A stretch of DNA of 64,000 nucleotides from Spirobacillus cienkowskii. Lineage in GTDB: Bacteria > Bdellovibrionota_B > Oligoflexia > Silvanigrellales > Silvanigrellaceae. The notes below the pieces were generated by a model that was not told the origin of the DNA, did no database searches, and was given only the letters and a program-made list of their open reading frames with translations. Shown one piece after another: positions 52,921-62,436 of this stretch. Each line of letters begins with the position of its first letter. Within the stretch, counting starts at the first letter, position 1. The stretch is taken from positions 829,501-893,500 of the forward strand of contig NZ_CP146516.1 in NCBI RefSeq assembly GCF_037081835.1, written 5' to 3'. The position numbers and the translations under genes are program-made.

Positions 52921-55587
52921 ATGAAAAACGTTTACTTTTTTGGTGATGGATTGGCTGAAGGCAATGCCACAATGAAAGCAGAGCTTGGTGGAAAAGGAGC
53001 AAATTTAGCAGAGATGACTTTGCTTCGCTTGCCAGTTCCGCCTGGATTTACGATTTCAACTCAGGTCTGTCTCCAGTATTTAAAAAACGGCGAGAAAATT
53101 CATGAAACCGTGCAAAAGGAAATTTACCAAGCGTTAAAAAAAATAGAAGAAACTATGTGCTTAGAATATGGGGACGCTCTTAATCCACTGCTTGTCAGTG
53201 TGCGCTCTGGAGCAAGAGTTTCAATGCCAGGTATGATGGACACAGTGCTTAATTTAGGAATAAATTCTAGCAACGTTGATGCATTAGCCAAAAAATTCAA
53301 TAATCCAAAGTTTGCATATGATTCCTACCGTAGATTGATTCAAATGTACTCACAAGTTGTAAAAAATATAGAACCTCATCGCATGGAATATATTTTTGAA
53401 TCGCTTAAAAGACAAAAAGGCTATTTGGAGGATTCTGACTTACAACTCGAAGATTATAAACAGTTAATAAGCCATTACTTAGATGTTTATCAAAATGAGG
53501 TGGGATCTCCTTTTCCACAAGACCCGATGGAGCAACTATGGACAGCTATTGGCGCTGTATTTAAAAGCTGGAATTGTGCCCGGGCAAAGAAATATCGAGA
53601 AATTCATAATATTTCTGATGATTGGGGTACGGCTGTTAATATTTGTGCCATGGTTTTTGGGAATTTAGGCAATGAATCAGGGACTGGGGTGTGTTTTACG
53701 CGTGATCCCTCCACAGGTGAAAATATTTTTTACGGAGAATACCTCACAAACGCTCAGGGAGAAGATGTTGTGGCAGGGATTCGTACCCCAAAAAATCTTG
53801 AGCTATTGCAAGAAGAAATGCCAAAAGTTTTTAGTCAGTTAGAAGATGTAAGACACAAACTAGAACTGCATTACAAAGATGTTCAAGATATTGAGTTTAC
53901 AATTCAATCGGGAAAGTTGTTTATCCTGCAAACAAGAAATGCCAAACGCACAACTCAAGCCGCTTTAAAAATTGCAATCGATTTTGCCAAAGAAGGCATA
54001 ATCACAAAACAAGAAGCCTTACTAAAGATCAAACCACATGATTTAGAAAAATTACTGCATCCTACTCTTGATCCGAGGGCGCATAAACACATTATTGCAA
54101 AAGGTTTGCCAGCATCACCTGGCGCAGTTTCAGGAAGAGCTGTTTTTTCGGCGCTTGATGCAGAAAGCTGGGCTGCGCGTGGTGAAAAAGTCATTTTAAT
54201 AAGAGATGAAACATCTCCAGAGGACATTGGTGGGATGTATGTTGCTGAAGGTTTTTTAACGGCACGAGGAGGGATGACCTCTCATGCCGCAGTTGTTGCA
54301 AGGCAAATGGGCAAATGCTGTATTGCTGGGTGTTCTGTTTTGAATATTTCTGCAATAAACCGATTTTTTAGCGTCTCTAACATTGAGGTATTTGAAGGAG
54401 ATTGGCTTACTTTAGATGGCTCTTCAGGTGAAGTGATGCTTGGCAAAGTTGAAACGCAGGATGCCGAAATGAGTCCTGAGTTTCTAACCTTTATGGATTG
54501 GTCCAAAGAGTTTCGTACATTAAAGGTTAGAGCCAATGCTGATTCTCCCCGCGATGCGCAGTATGCAAAAAGCTTTGGGGCAGAGGGAATCGGGCTATGT
54601 CGAACAGAGCATATGTTTTTTCATGAAGCACGACTCCCTATTGTTCGCCAAATGATTTTGGCAAAAAACTCGTTAGAAAGAAAAGAGGCGCTAGTGAAGT
54701 TGTTGCCTTTTCAGCGAGATGATTTTGTAAATATTTTGAGTGCGATGGAAGGCAAGGAAGTCACAATTAGATTGTTAGATCCTCCATTGCACGAATTTTT
54801 ACCACTTACTGATAAAGATATGATGACCTTATCAAACCAGTTAAGCCTTTCTATTGATGAAATTAAACATAGAGTGCGTAGTTTAAAAGAAGCAAACCCA
54901 ATGCTTGGGCATAGGGGATGTCGGTTAGGAATTTCGCACCCCGAAATTTATGAAATGCAAGTGCAAGCAATTGTTGAGGCTGTTGCAGAATGCAAATTAT
55001 TAAGTAAAAAAGTATTTCCTGAAATCATGATTCCACTTGTTGGTGCCGCAGAAGAGTTGTTGTGGTTAAAACAAAGACTCATGAAAATAGCGCCCAATTT
55101 GCCATTTGGAACAATGATTGAAGTGCCTAGAGCGGCGCTAACCGCAAAAAGCATTGCGCGTTATGCCGATTTTTTTAGTTTTGGTACAAACGATCTCACC
55201 CAAACTACTTATGGTTTTAGTCGCGATGATTCGACGTCTTTTCTTAAGGTTTATAAAAATGAAGGCATTATTCCTGAAGATCCTTTTGCGATTCTTGATC
55301 AATTAGGAGTTGGAAAACTAATTGAAATTGCTTGTATGGAAGGTCTATCTGCGAATCCAAATTTAAAGCTTGGTATTTGTGGAGAGCATGGAGGAGATCC
55401 AACGAGCGTCGCATTTTTTCATTTGCTAGGATTGCATTATGTGAGCTGTTCCCCATTTCGTATTCCTGTTGCTATGTTGGCTGCTGCGCAATCGGCAATT
55501 CAAATAGGTGTGCAAAATAACACAGAACTTCACGGTTACTTTCAGCAACAAAATAATATAAATGTTTTAAATACAGCTTTAAATTGA
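52921..55587 (+). CDS. ppdK: Pyruvate, phosphate dikinase
   Basis: This 888-residue protein has the normal length and domain order. The N-terminal ATP-grasp has L-G-G-K-G-A-N-L-A-E-M near 21 and V-R-S-G-A-R-V-S-M-P-G-M-M-D near 95. The phosphohistidine domain has G-G-M-T-S-H-A-A-V-V-A-R near 450. The C-terminal PEP/pyruvate barrel has G-I-G-L-C-R-T-E-H-M-F near 558, F-G-T-N-D-L-T-Q near 758 and C-G-E-H-G-G-D-P near 820. It interconverts pyruvate and PEP with ATP and phosphate, giving PEP for gluconeogenesis. Confidence 0.97.
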   Translation: MKNVYFFGDGLAEGNATMKAELGGKGANLAEMTLLRLPVPPGFTISTQVCLQYLKNGEKIHETVQKEIYQALKKIEETMCLEYGDALNPLLVSVRSGARVSMPGMMDTVLNLGINSSNVDALAKKFNNPKFAYDSYRRLIQMYSQVVKNIEPHRMEYIFESLKRQKGYLEDSDLQLEDYKQLISHYLDVYQNEVGSPFPQDPMEQLWTAIGAVFKSWNCARAKKYREIHNISDDWGTAVNICAMVFGNLGNESGTGVCFTRDPSTGENIFYGEYLTNAQGEDVVAGIRTPKNLELLQEEMPKVFSQLEDVRHKLELHYKDVQDIEFTIQSGKLFILQTRNAKRTTQAALKIAIDFAKEGIITKQEALLKIKPHDLEKLLHPTLDPRAHKHIIAKGLPASPGAVSGRAVFSALDAESWAARGEKVILIRDETSPEDIGGMYVAEGFLTARGGMTSHAAVVARQMGKCCIAGCSVLNISAINRFFSVSNIEVFEGDWLTLDGSSGEVMLGKVETQDAEMSPEFLTFMDWSKEFRTLKVRANADSPRDAQYAKSFGAEGIGLCRTEHMFFHEARLPIVRQMILAKNSLERKEALVKLLPFQRDDFVNILSAMEGKEVTIRLLDPPLHEFLPLTDKDMMTLSNQLSLSIDEIKHRVRSLKEANPMLGHRGCRLGISHPEIYEMQVQAIVEAVAECKLLSKKVFPEIMIPLVGAAEELLWLKQRLMKIAPNLPFGTMIEVPRAALTAKSIARYADFFSFGTNDLTQTTYGFSRDDSTSFLKVYKNEGIIPEDPFAILDQLGVGKLIEIACMEGLSANPNLKLGICGEHGGDPTSVAFFHLLGLHYVSCSPFRIPVAMLAAAQSAIQIGVQNNTELHGYFQQQNNINVLNTALN

Positions 55588-55802
55588 TTTGTAAATTTTA
55601 TAGATATTAAAAAATTAGATAAATTGCTATGAATTAAAGCGAATATATTTCAATTTGCTAGTATAAGTGAGTTTTTGCAATATTAATAACTTTTGTTTTT
55701 ATAAATTTTTTAAATCATTTTTTTATTTCTCTTAATTTTATGTTATTAGGGGTAGGGTTTTGCTCAGAGGTATCCTTTAATTTATTTTAATGAGGTTTAT
55801 AA

Positions 55803-57131
55803 ATGGCTAACAACGCAGTAAAATACTCACAGCCAGCTGGGTATCAGGAGTTAAACAGTAGCCAGGGAAATAGGCTTGCCATTGGTGTTGTTTCAACGTT
55901 ATTTTTTTTATTTGGCTTTATAACCTGTTTAAATGATATTTTAATTCCTCATTTAAAAGAAGTTTTTGCATTAAGTTACACAGAGTCAATGTTAATAAAC
56001 CTGCTTTTTTTTGGTGCTTATTTTGTTTTTTCTTTACCAGCAAGTAAACTAATTACTAAAATTGGTTATAAGAACAGTTTTATAGTAGGACTATTATTAA
56101 CTGCAATTGGTTGTTTTTCTTTTGTGTTTGCTGCAAAAATTGCTATTTATTATGTTTTTCTTTGTGGATTGTTTGTTTTAGCTTCTGGTGTTGTTACTTT
56201 ACAAGTGGCTTCAAATCCTTATTTAACTATAATTAGTACCCCTAAAAATGCGTCAAGTACCTTAATTTTTGCGCAAGGTTTAAATTCATTAGGGACCACA
56301 TTAGCTCCAATTCTTGGTTCAAGTCTCATTCTTGCAGTTGCTGTTTTGCCTGCTGATGTGTTGCAAAATATGTCTCAACAAGAAATTGCAAACTATCACG
56401 TTGCTCAAGCTTATTCTGTGCAAAAACCATATTTATATTTAGCATGCTCCGCTATTTTAATTGCAATTATAATGTCTTTTTTTAAATATCCAAAAGACCG
56501 TGTGCAAGAAAGAACTGTAAAAGCGAAACATCAAATTCAAGATGCTGCATCCATAGAAAAATTTAATATTTTTAATTATCCTAAATTGGTTTTGGGTACT
56601 ATTGCAATTTTTGTATATGTCGGTGCAGAGGTTGGAATTGGGAGTCTCATGGTGAATTATATTTCACAATCACACGTTGGTAATTTTGATCTGAAAACGG
56701 CCGGTTTTTTAGTCACTCTTTACTGGGGTGCTGCAATGGTTGGGCGTTTTATTGGTTTTTATTTTGCACTTAAAAAACCAACTCATAAAATTCTTTTTTT
56801 CCATGCTATTATGGCGTTGTTTTTAGTTACTTGTACAATATTTGGTAGCGGTTATTTTGCGATAGTTTGTGTTCTTGCAGTTGGTTTTTTTAATTCTATT
56901 ATGTTTCCTTCAATTTTTGTATTAAGTACACAAGGCTTAGGCAAGTTTGTTGAAAAAGGTTCCGGAATTATTTGTATGGCAATTGTTGGTGGTGCTGTTA
57001 TTCCTATGCTGCAAGGTATAATTGCAGATAATTTAAGTTTAAATGCAAGTTATTTTGTGCCGTTACTGTGTTACCTTTACATTGCTTGGTTTGCAATGAA
57101 AGTGAAATCCGAAGTGTCTTTAAAGCATTGA
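55803..57131 (+). CDS. Glucose/galactose or fucose:proton symporter (FHS family MFS)
   Basis: A 442-residue, 12-helix MFS protein. F-F-L-F-G-F-I-T-C-L-N-D-I-L-I-P-H-L-K near residue 35 is the signature of FucP/GluP transporters, supported by L-Q-V-A-S-N-P-Y near 137 and A-Q-G-L-N-S-L-G-T near 157. It imports hexoses by proton symport; the exact sugar is uncertain. It stands alone, with an aggt ribosome site. Confidence 0.9.
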   Translation: MANNAVKYSQPAGYQELNSSQGNRLAIGVVSTLFFLFGFITCLNDILIPHLKEVFALSYTESMLINLLFFGAYFVFSLPASKLITKIGYKNSFIVGLLLTAIGCFSFVFAAKIAIYYVFLCGLFVLASGVVTLQVASNPYLTIISTPKNASSTLIFAQGLNSLGTTLAPILGSSLILAVAVLPADVLQNMSQQEIANYHVAQAYSVQKPYLYLACSAILIAIIMSFFKYPKDRVQERTVKAKHQIQDAASIEKFNIFNYPKLVLGTIAIFVYVGAEVGIGSLMVNYISQSHVGNFDLKTAGFLVTLYWGAAMVGRFIGFYFALKKPTHKILFFHAIMALFLVTCTIFGSGYFAIVCVLAVGFFNSIMFPSIFVLSTQGLGKFVEKGSGIICMAIVGGAVIPMLQGIIADNLSLNASYFVPLLCYLYIAWFAMKVKSEVSLKH

Positions 57132-57261
57132 TATTCTCCTTTCTTTCTTTGCCGGTTAACGTATTGGCAATCATCAAATTAAAAAGTTTTGTTTTATAAT
57201 TTGTAAAATACAGCTAAGTGAGCCGGTGTTTCTAGTTTTCTGCAGTGAAAATCGGTTATAG

Positions 57262-57280
57262 GATATTGATTATCGTTATC
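57262..57280 (+). promoter_or_regulatory. Fur box upstream of feoAB
   Basis: GATATTGATTATCGTTATC matches the 19-base Fur consensus (GATAATGATAATCATTATC) at 16 positions. It is 80 bases upstream of the feoA start. This predicts repression of the ferrous iron uptake genes when iron is sufficient. Confidence 0.75.
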
Positions 57281-57360
57281 AGTAGTGGTAGCTTTTAATT
57301 AAAGATGGCATGATTTGCTGTCTTGTCATATTTGTCAAATTTATTTCAAGGTTATTTTTA

Positions 57361-57702
57361 ATGTTTTATAAATTTAATTCCGTTGTTTTTTCGCACTCCT
57401 CTTTGAATGTAGTAGAAAAACAAAATGTAGAAACGGTTATTCCTCTTGCACAATTAAAAAAAGGTGAAAAAGCCCGCGTCGTTCAAGTTACGGAAGAGCA
57501 TTTGTCTTTTTCAACAACACTTCCGCAGGGCGAGTTAGAAAGACGCTTGCTGGAGATTGGATTTGTTGAAGGCACAGAAATTTCTTTACAGCATGAAGGC
57601 TTTATTAAAAAAGATCCCATTGCTGTTTTAATCAGATCGTGCTCACTCATTGCTATTCGCCGTCAAGAAGCAGAAGCAATTTTAGTTAGAAAGATAGCTT
57701 AA
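57361..57702 (+). CDS. feoA: Ferrous iron transport protein FeoA
   Basis: I chose the ATG at 57361 (caagg upstream; 113 aa) rather than codons further up. After a leader of about 30 residues comes an SH3-like FeoA domain: P-L-A-Q-L-K-K-G-E-K-A-R-V, then R-R-L-L-E-I-G-F-V-E-G-T-E-I and S-C-S-L-I-A-I-R-R-Q-E-A. FeoA assists the FeoB transporter. Stop and feoB start are one base apart. Confidence 0.93.
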   Translation: MFYKFNSVVFSHSSLNVVEKQNVETVIPLAQLKKGEKARVVQVTEEHLSFSTTLPQGELERRLLEIGFVEGTEISLQHEGFIKKDPIAVLIRSCSLIAIRRQEAEAILVRKIA

Positions 57703-57703
57703 G

Positions 57704-59611
57704 ATGAATAATACACGGACGCTTTTTTCTCCTCGAATTGCTTTAGTAGGTAATCCAAATTGTGGAAAAACGGCATTATTTAATGCTCTTACAGGTAGTC
57801 GTCAAAAAGTTGCAAATTATGCTGGAGTCACTGTCGAAAAAAGAGAGGGCGTTTTTGTTGCGCAAAAAGGACAAAAAGTTCGTATATTAGATTTGCCTGG
57901 AACCTACAGTTTGAGAGCGCGGAGCCCTGATGAGGCGGTGACAAGAGATGTTGTGTTAGGAAGGTTTATTGATGAATCTATTCCCGATGCAATTGTGTGT
58001 GTTGCAGATGCAACAAATATTCATTTGGGATTGCGACTTGTTTTAGAACTTAAAAAAATTGGCAAACCACTCATTTTAGCATTAAATATGATGGATATTG
58101 CAGAAAAACGTGGATACGATATTGACTTAAATATTTTATCTAAAGAAATTGGTGTCCCAGTGATACCAACAGTTGCAATTAAGAAAAATGGTATTGCTGA
58201 ATTGATGCAAGCAGTCGAACATGAGTTTGAAAAGTTTGACAACACAAATACATCGCAAAACCGAGCAGCATTAAATGCCATGAAATTAATATGGCAAGAG
58301 CCTTTGGCGCAAGAAGTACGAGCGTACCATAAAGAAGTCGAACGAATTTTATGCTTAGCAAAAAGAAAACAAGGTGTTGTTTCAAAATGGACTCAAAGGC
58401 TTGACAATATTTTACTTCATCCTGTTTTGGGTATTTTTAGCTTATTTATTATTTTGTTTTTGGTGTTTCAAGCTGTTTTTATTCTTCCTACTTATCCTCA
58501 AGAACTGATTGAATCTGGCTTTGCCCTATTACAAAATTGGCTAACCACAGTCATGCCAGAGGGCGTTTTACTGAGTTTAATTTCTGAAGGTATTATTGCT
58601 GGTGTTGGCGGTGTATTGGTATTTATCCCACAAATAGTGACGTTATTTTTCTTTATTTTAATTTTAGAAGATTCTGGTTATATGGCGCGCGCTGCATTTT
58701 TAATGGACAAAATTATGGGAGGAGTCGGTCTTCATGGTAAAGCATTTATTCCTTTATTATCAAGTTTTGCTTGTGCGATTCCTGGTATTATGTCTACCAG
58801 AACGATTGAAAATCGCCGTGATAGGCTAATTACTATTTTGATTGCACCATTAATGACCTGCTCTGCGCGTTTGCCTGTTTATACATTAATTATAGCTGCA
58901 TTTGTGCCTTCTGTAACCTATTGGGGATTTATTAATTTACAGGGTTTAGTGATGCTTGGGCTTTATGTAGCAGGAGTCTTAGGAGCATTGATAGTCGCTT
59001 TTATTTTTAAGAAATTATTATTTAAGGGAGATATTCATCCTTTATTAATGGAATTACCAACCTATAATTTACCAAATATTCCTAATGTTTTATTTGGCTT
59101 GTTTGAGCGAGTTGTTGTCTTTTTAAGAAGAGCAGGAACAATTATTCTTGCACTTATGATTATCATTTGGTTTTTAAGTAGCTATCCAAAACCCCCCGAA
59201 AACGCGATAGGCCCTGCGATTGATTATTCATTTGCTGGTATAATTGGTAAGTTTATAGAACCAATACTTTCACCTATCGGATTTAATTGGCAAATTGCAA
59301 TTGCGTTGATACCTGGCATGGCAGCTCGCGAAGTGGCGGTAGCAGCATTAGGAACTGTGTATGCCATAAGCGGCAGTGAAGATGCGGTGCAGCAAGGTTT
59401 GCAAGTTGCGATATCGCAATCTTGGGGGCTGCCCACAGCACTGGCTTTTTTAGCATGGTATATTTTTGCTCCGCAGTGCGCCTCAACGTTAGCTGTCACA
59501 AAACGCGAAACAAACTCATGGGTTTGGCCAACAGTGATGTTTTTTTACATGTTAGCGTTAGCGTATTTTGTCTCGTTTGCTGTGTTTCATATTACAAAGA
59601 TTTTTGTTTAA
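57704..59611 (+). CDS. feoB: Ferrous iron transporter FeoB
   Basis: A 635-residue protein. The N-terminal G domain has G1 G-N-P-N-C-G-K-T-A near 15, G3 D-L-P-G-T-Y-S near 63 and G4 N-M-M-D near 128. The membrane core has two Gate motifs: F-A-C-A-I-P-G-I-M-S-T-R near 355 and the second region near 590 (F-A-P-Q-C-A-S-T-L-A). It imports Fe2+ across the inner membrane. It is shorter than E. coli FeoB but matches the compact type. Confidence 0.96.
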   Translation: MNNTRTLFSPRIALVGNPNCGKTALFNALTGSRQKVANYAGVTVEKREGVFVAQKGQKVRILDLPGTYSLRARSPDEAVTRDVVLGRFIDESIPDAIVCVADATNIHLGLRLVLELKKIGKPLILALNMMDIAEKRGYDIDLNILSKEIGVPVIPTVAIKKNGIAELMQAVEHEFEKFDNTNTSQNRAALNAMKLIWQEPLAQEVRAYHKEVERILCLAKRKQGVVSKWTQRLDNILLHPVLGIFSLFIILFLVFQAVFILPTYPQELIESGFALLQNWLTTVMPEGVLLSLISEGIIAGVGGVLVFIPQIVTLFFFILILEDSGYMARAAFLMDKIMGGVGLHGKAFIPLLSSFACAIPGIMSTRTIENRRDRLITILIAPLMTCSARLPVYTLIIAAFVPSVTYWGFINLQGLVMLGLYVAGVLGALIVAFIFKKLLFKGDIHPLLMELPTYNLPNIPNVLFGLFERVVVFLRRAGTIILALMIIIWFLSSYPKPPENAIGPAIDYSFAGIIGKFIEPILSPIGFNWQIAIALIPGMAAREVAVAALGTVYAISGSEDAVQQGLQVAISQSWGLPTALAFLAWYIFAPQCASTLAVTKRETNSWVWPTVMFFYMLALAYFVSFAVFHITKIFV

Positions 59612-59622
59612 GGAATTAACAG

Positions 59623-59802
59623 ATGCAACAGTATATTGTTTATTTTTTAGTTTTATGGGCTGTTGGGTATTTGTTATACAAATGGAAATTTTTAAGTTTA
59701 ATAAATCAAAAAAACAACAAATCAACAACTAAAGCTGTGCACTGCTCTGGAGCATGCCAAAGCTGCCCGGTAAGTTCTGCTTTGGCAAAAAAATACCATT
59801 AA
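59623..59802 (+). CDS. FeoB-associated Cys-rich membrane protein
   Basis: A 59-residue protein, very short but well supported: aagga 8 bases before the ATG, and 11 bases after the feoB stop. It has one N-terminal helix (residues about 4-19, IVYFLVLWAVGYLLY) and a C-terminal C-S-G-A-C-Q-S-C-P cluster (Cys 41, 45, 48). Small membrane proteins with this layout often follow feoB and are thought to help iron transfer or sensing. That role is from family knowledge, not shown here. Confidence 0.8.
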   Translation: MQQYIVYFLVLWAVGYLLYKWKFLSLINQKNNKSTTKAVHCSGACQSCPVSSALAKKYH

Positions 59803-59813
59803 GTTTTTAACAT

Positions 59814-59861
59814 TTTGCTCGAAATAAAATAAATTTTACAATTATTTATTTTTTGAGCAAA
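59814..59861 (+). terminator. Imperfect hairpin after the feo operon and before the regulator start
   Basis: TTTGCTC (59814-59820) pairs with GAGCAAA (59855-59861), and AAATAAA-like sequence pairs with TTTATTT inside. It could end feo transcription. The right arm touches the ATG of the following gene at 59864, so it could also limit that gene's translation. There is no clean T-run. Confidence 0.35.
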
Positions 59862-59863
59862 TT

Positions 59864-61236
59864 ATGAACTTAAAAAAATTTCCTGTTGGGCATTTTCATG
59901 AATTTGTGGTTGTTCATTTGGATGATGATCCCTTAGAGCTTAAAAGTTTAGCGAGAAAAATTAAAAATAATTCTTTGGGCTTGTCTTTTAAAATTTATTC
60001 ATTTTCTTCTTTGCCTGACTTTAAGCAACAAATTAGCAAATTAAAAAAAATTGATTTTGCAATATTAGATATTTATTTATCTGATAATCGTGCGCAAACA
60101 GGATTGTCTGTGGTTAATGAATTAAAAAAAAATTTTCAAAATATTATCATTTTAATGAGCTCAAATTTAGATGATCCTGATTCTGTTTTATTAAGTTTAA
60201 GAATGGGTGCTGATGAATTTATTTCTAAAAAAAATGATGTTTATAATATAGTTGAAAAAATGTTACTTGTGAGAAATTTTATATTTAAAAAAAGAGGACT
60301 AATTATAGACGATAAGGACAATAAAGAGTTTTATTGTCCTTATCCTGGCGAAACAATACAAAAAGTAAGTCATCGGATTCCTTATATTGTTGATTCGGCA
60401 ATTAGCTCTGTTTATGTAGAAGGCGATTCAGGAACAGGAAAAGAAGTTATTGTAGAATTATTTCAAAACTATGTAAAAGATATTCCTTTTGTAAAATTAA
60501 ATTGTGGGAGTATTGCGCCATCTTTGCTAGAAAGTGAGCTATTTGGATATGCCAAAGGCGCATTTACTGGAGCACTGGCGCACAAATTTGGATTGTTAGA
60601 ATCGGCATCTGGAGGGTGGCTTTTTTTAGATGAGGTTGCAAGTTTATCTGAAAATGCGCAAGTGGCGATGCTACGTGTTCTCGAAAATCAAGAAATTACA
60701 AGAATTGGTGAATCATTTTCTCGAAAAATAAATGTGAGGTTTATTGCTGCGTCAAATATTCCTCTTTTAAAAAGAGTCGAAGAAGGAAAATTTCGTAATG
60801 ATCTTTGGCAACGGCTTCGAGAAACTGAAATAATTTTAAAACCACTTCGGCATCGAAAAAATGAAATTCCAGAAATCATAAATTATTTTTGTAAAACAAT
60901 GCGAGGAGGACCATATACAATTGATAAAACTGCCATGAATGTTTTGTGTCAAATTTCATGGAGTGAAGGCAATGTAAGAGAACTTAGAAACTGTTTGCGA
61001 GCAATGACAGAGCATCAAACAGATAAAATTTTATCGCCCATGGGTATTCCAGAGCGCATACTTTTAAACGACAAAATGGGAGAGAAAGAATTTACAAAAG
61101 AAATTGATCAAAATGATTTTATTAAACTTTCAATAAAAAATTCTCTTGGGGAGTTTGTAGATTTTAAAAAATTATCTGATCAATTACTAATTGAATATTT
61201 AAAAATTATTAACCCTAAAAATATTAATATTTCTAA
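59864..61236 (+). pseudogene. Sigma-54 response regulator, 5' part, cut by IS630-type element
   Basis: The product has a receiver domain that looks functional: acid pair in L-D-D-D-P near 20, phospho-acceptor Asp in A-I-L-D-I-Y near 69, L-M-S-S near 98 and F-I-S-K-K near 124. The AAA+ domain has G-D-S-G-T-G-K-E, a perfect G-A-F-T-G-A and G-W-L-F-L-D-E. The protein then runs into the IS and ends after a foreign S-N-T-P-S-T-K-F-L-T tail at 61264, so the HTH is lost. Sequence after the IS (62437-62506) supplies it. The original gene would be 480 codons plus stop. It may still act without DNA binding. Confidence 0.85.
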
Positions 61237-61255
61237 TACGCCGTCCACTAAGTTT

Positions 61256-61837
61256 TTAACATAAGCTTGCCTTAGGTTTTGAATTCATAATTGACTTGAC
61301 AATTTTTTGTGTTAATTGATTCCAACCACTAGAGCATTTTTGAACGAGATCTTCATAATCTTTATAAATTTTAAATGATAAGTGATTCCTTTTAAAATAA
61401 CTCCATAACCTTTCAATTGGATTTAACTCTGGAGAAAATGAAGGTAAAAAAATAAATGATATATTTTGGGGTAAAATTAATTTTTTGCTTTTATGTGCAC
61501 TAGCTCCATCTAGTATCATAATAATATGCTCATTCTTAGGTACGGTCTTGGAGTACTCATTGATAAAAATTTGCATGTTTTCAACATTTAAATTTGGTAA
61601 TATCATTCCAAAATATTTGCCCGTATCTTTGTTAGCAGTAGCATAAATCCATGAGTTTAAATAACCCATTTGAGTTTTAAATTCTGGTCTGATTGGGAAA
61701 GGACTCCAAATACCAGATTTTATTGTCATTTGTCCAAATCGTGATTCATCTTGAAAATCTATGTTTATTTTTTTTCCTGGATTTTTTACTTTAATTTCAT
61801 TAATTTTATTTGGTAAATCTTTAATCCATTCGGCCAT
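61256..61837 (-). CDS. IS630-family transposase, catalytic part (OrfB)
   Basis: A 193-residue DDE_3-type domain. Catalytic residues are in I-D-F-Q-D-E-S-R-F-G, I-I-M-I-L-D-G-A-S-A-H-K-S and L-P-S-F-S-P-E-L-N-P-I-E-R-L-W, the last being the hallmark of IS630/Tc1-like enzymes. The frame is open well upstream of the listed ATG (T-L-I-R-R-V-V-P-R-T-K-H), back to a nine-A run at 61931-61939. It is therefore probably made as a fusion with OrfA by -1 frameshifting. Confidence 0.88.
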   Translation of the reverse strand: MAEWIKDLPNKINEIKVKNPGKKINIDFQDESRFGQMTIKSGIWSPFPIRPEFKTQMGYLNSWIYATANKDTGKYFGMILPNLNVENMQIFINEYSKTVPKNEHIIMILDGASAHKSKKLILPQNISFIFLPSFSPELNPIERLWSYFKRNHLSFKIYKDYEDLVQKCSSGWNQLTQKIVKSIMNSKPKASLC

Positions 61838-61887
61838 TTTTTCTGGGTCATTTTTTATATGCTTTGTTCTTGGAACAACTCTTCTTA

Positions 61888-62349
61888 TTAATGTTCTTTG
61901 AAGGAACTTGTATAACCCACTTTTACTAAATTTTTTTTTAATTTCGTTTTGGATTCTATAATACTATTTATTATTTGGGCATGAACAACTTTTTCCTCAT
62001 TAAATTCAGAATTTAATTGAATGATTTCAGTTTTTAAAATTTCAACTTCTTCTTTATTTACAAAGGATGGACGACCAGAACGTGGTTTATCAAGTAAAAA
62101 ATAAATACCATTATTCTTATAGTTTGAAACCCAATAATTTGCCCGTCCTCTTGAAAGGCATAATAAAGTTTCAATCTTTTTTTCAGAAAATCCTACGGAA
62201 TATAAAAAAATTATAAATAATCGACGTAAAAGATTAAAACTTAATTTATTTTGAGGTATTCTCTTTAAATCATCCATAAGTTGTTGTACATTATTCATTG
62301 TGCTGCAGTGTCCTTTTATAAAAGAAAGTACGAATGTTAACTGCAGCAT
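61888..62349 (-). CDS. IS630-family transposase, DNA-binding part (OrfA)
   Basis: Up to 153 residues; an ATG at 62298 is an alternative start. It has a helix-turn-helix region (F-S-E-K-K-I-E-T-L-L-C-L-S-R-G-R-A-N-Y-W) and the family's P-R-S-G-R-P-S-F motif near 93. Its last codons follow the nine-A run, after which the -1 frame continues as the catalytic part. That layout fits programmed frameshifting. Confidence 0.85.
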   Translation of the reverse strand: MLQLTFVLSFIKGHCSTMNNVQQLMDDLKRIPQNKLSFNLLRRLFIIFLYSVGFSEKKIETLLCLSRGRANYWVSNYKNNGIYFLLDKPRSGRPSFVNKEEVEILKTEIIQLNSEFNEEKVVHAQIINSIIESKTKLKKNLVKVGYTSSFKEH

Positions 62350-62436
62350 ATCCTGTTTTCAATATTCATCAATTTCCGTATAAATATTTATTTTTGGTTA
62401 TCTATGTTGCCAACAAACTTAGTGGACGGCGTATAA

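Larger units (their letters stand above)
61237..62433 (-). mobile_element. IS630-family insertion sequence, complete
   Basis: About 1.2 kb with 19-bp perfect inverted ends, TACGCCGTCCACTAAGTTT. Two leftward frames code for the transposase. TAA occurs on both sides (61234-61236 and 62434-62436). The family normally duplicates TA; here TA plus one extra A, or a 3-base TAA, both give the same pre-insertion sequence. The element interrupts the sigma-54 regulator gene. Confidence 0.88.
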
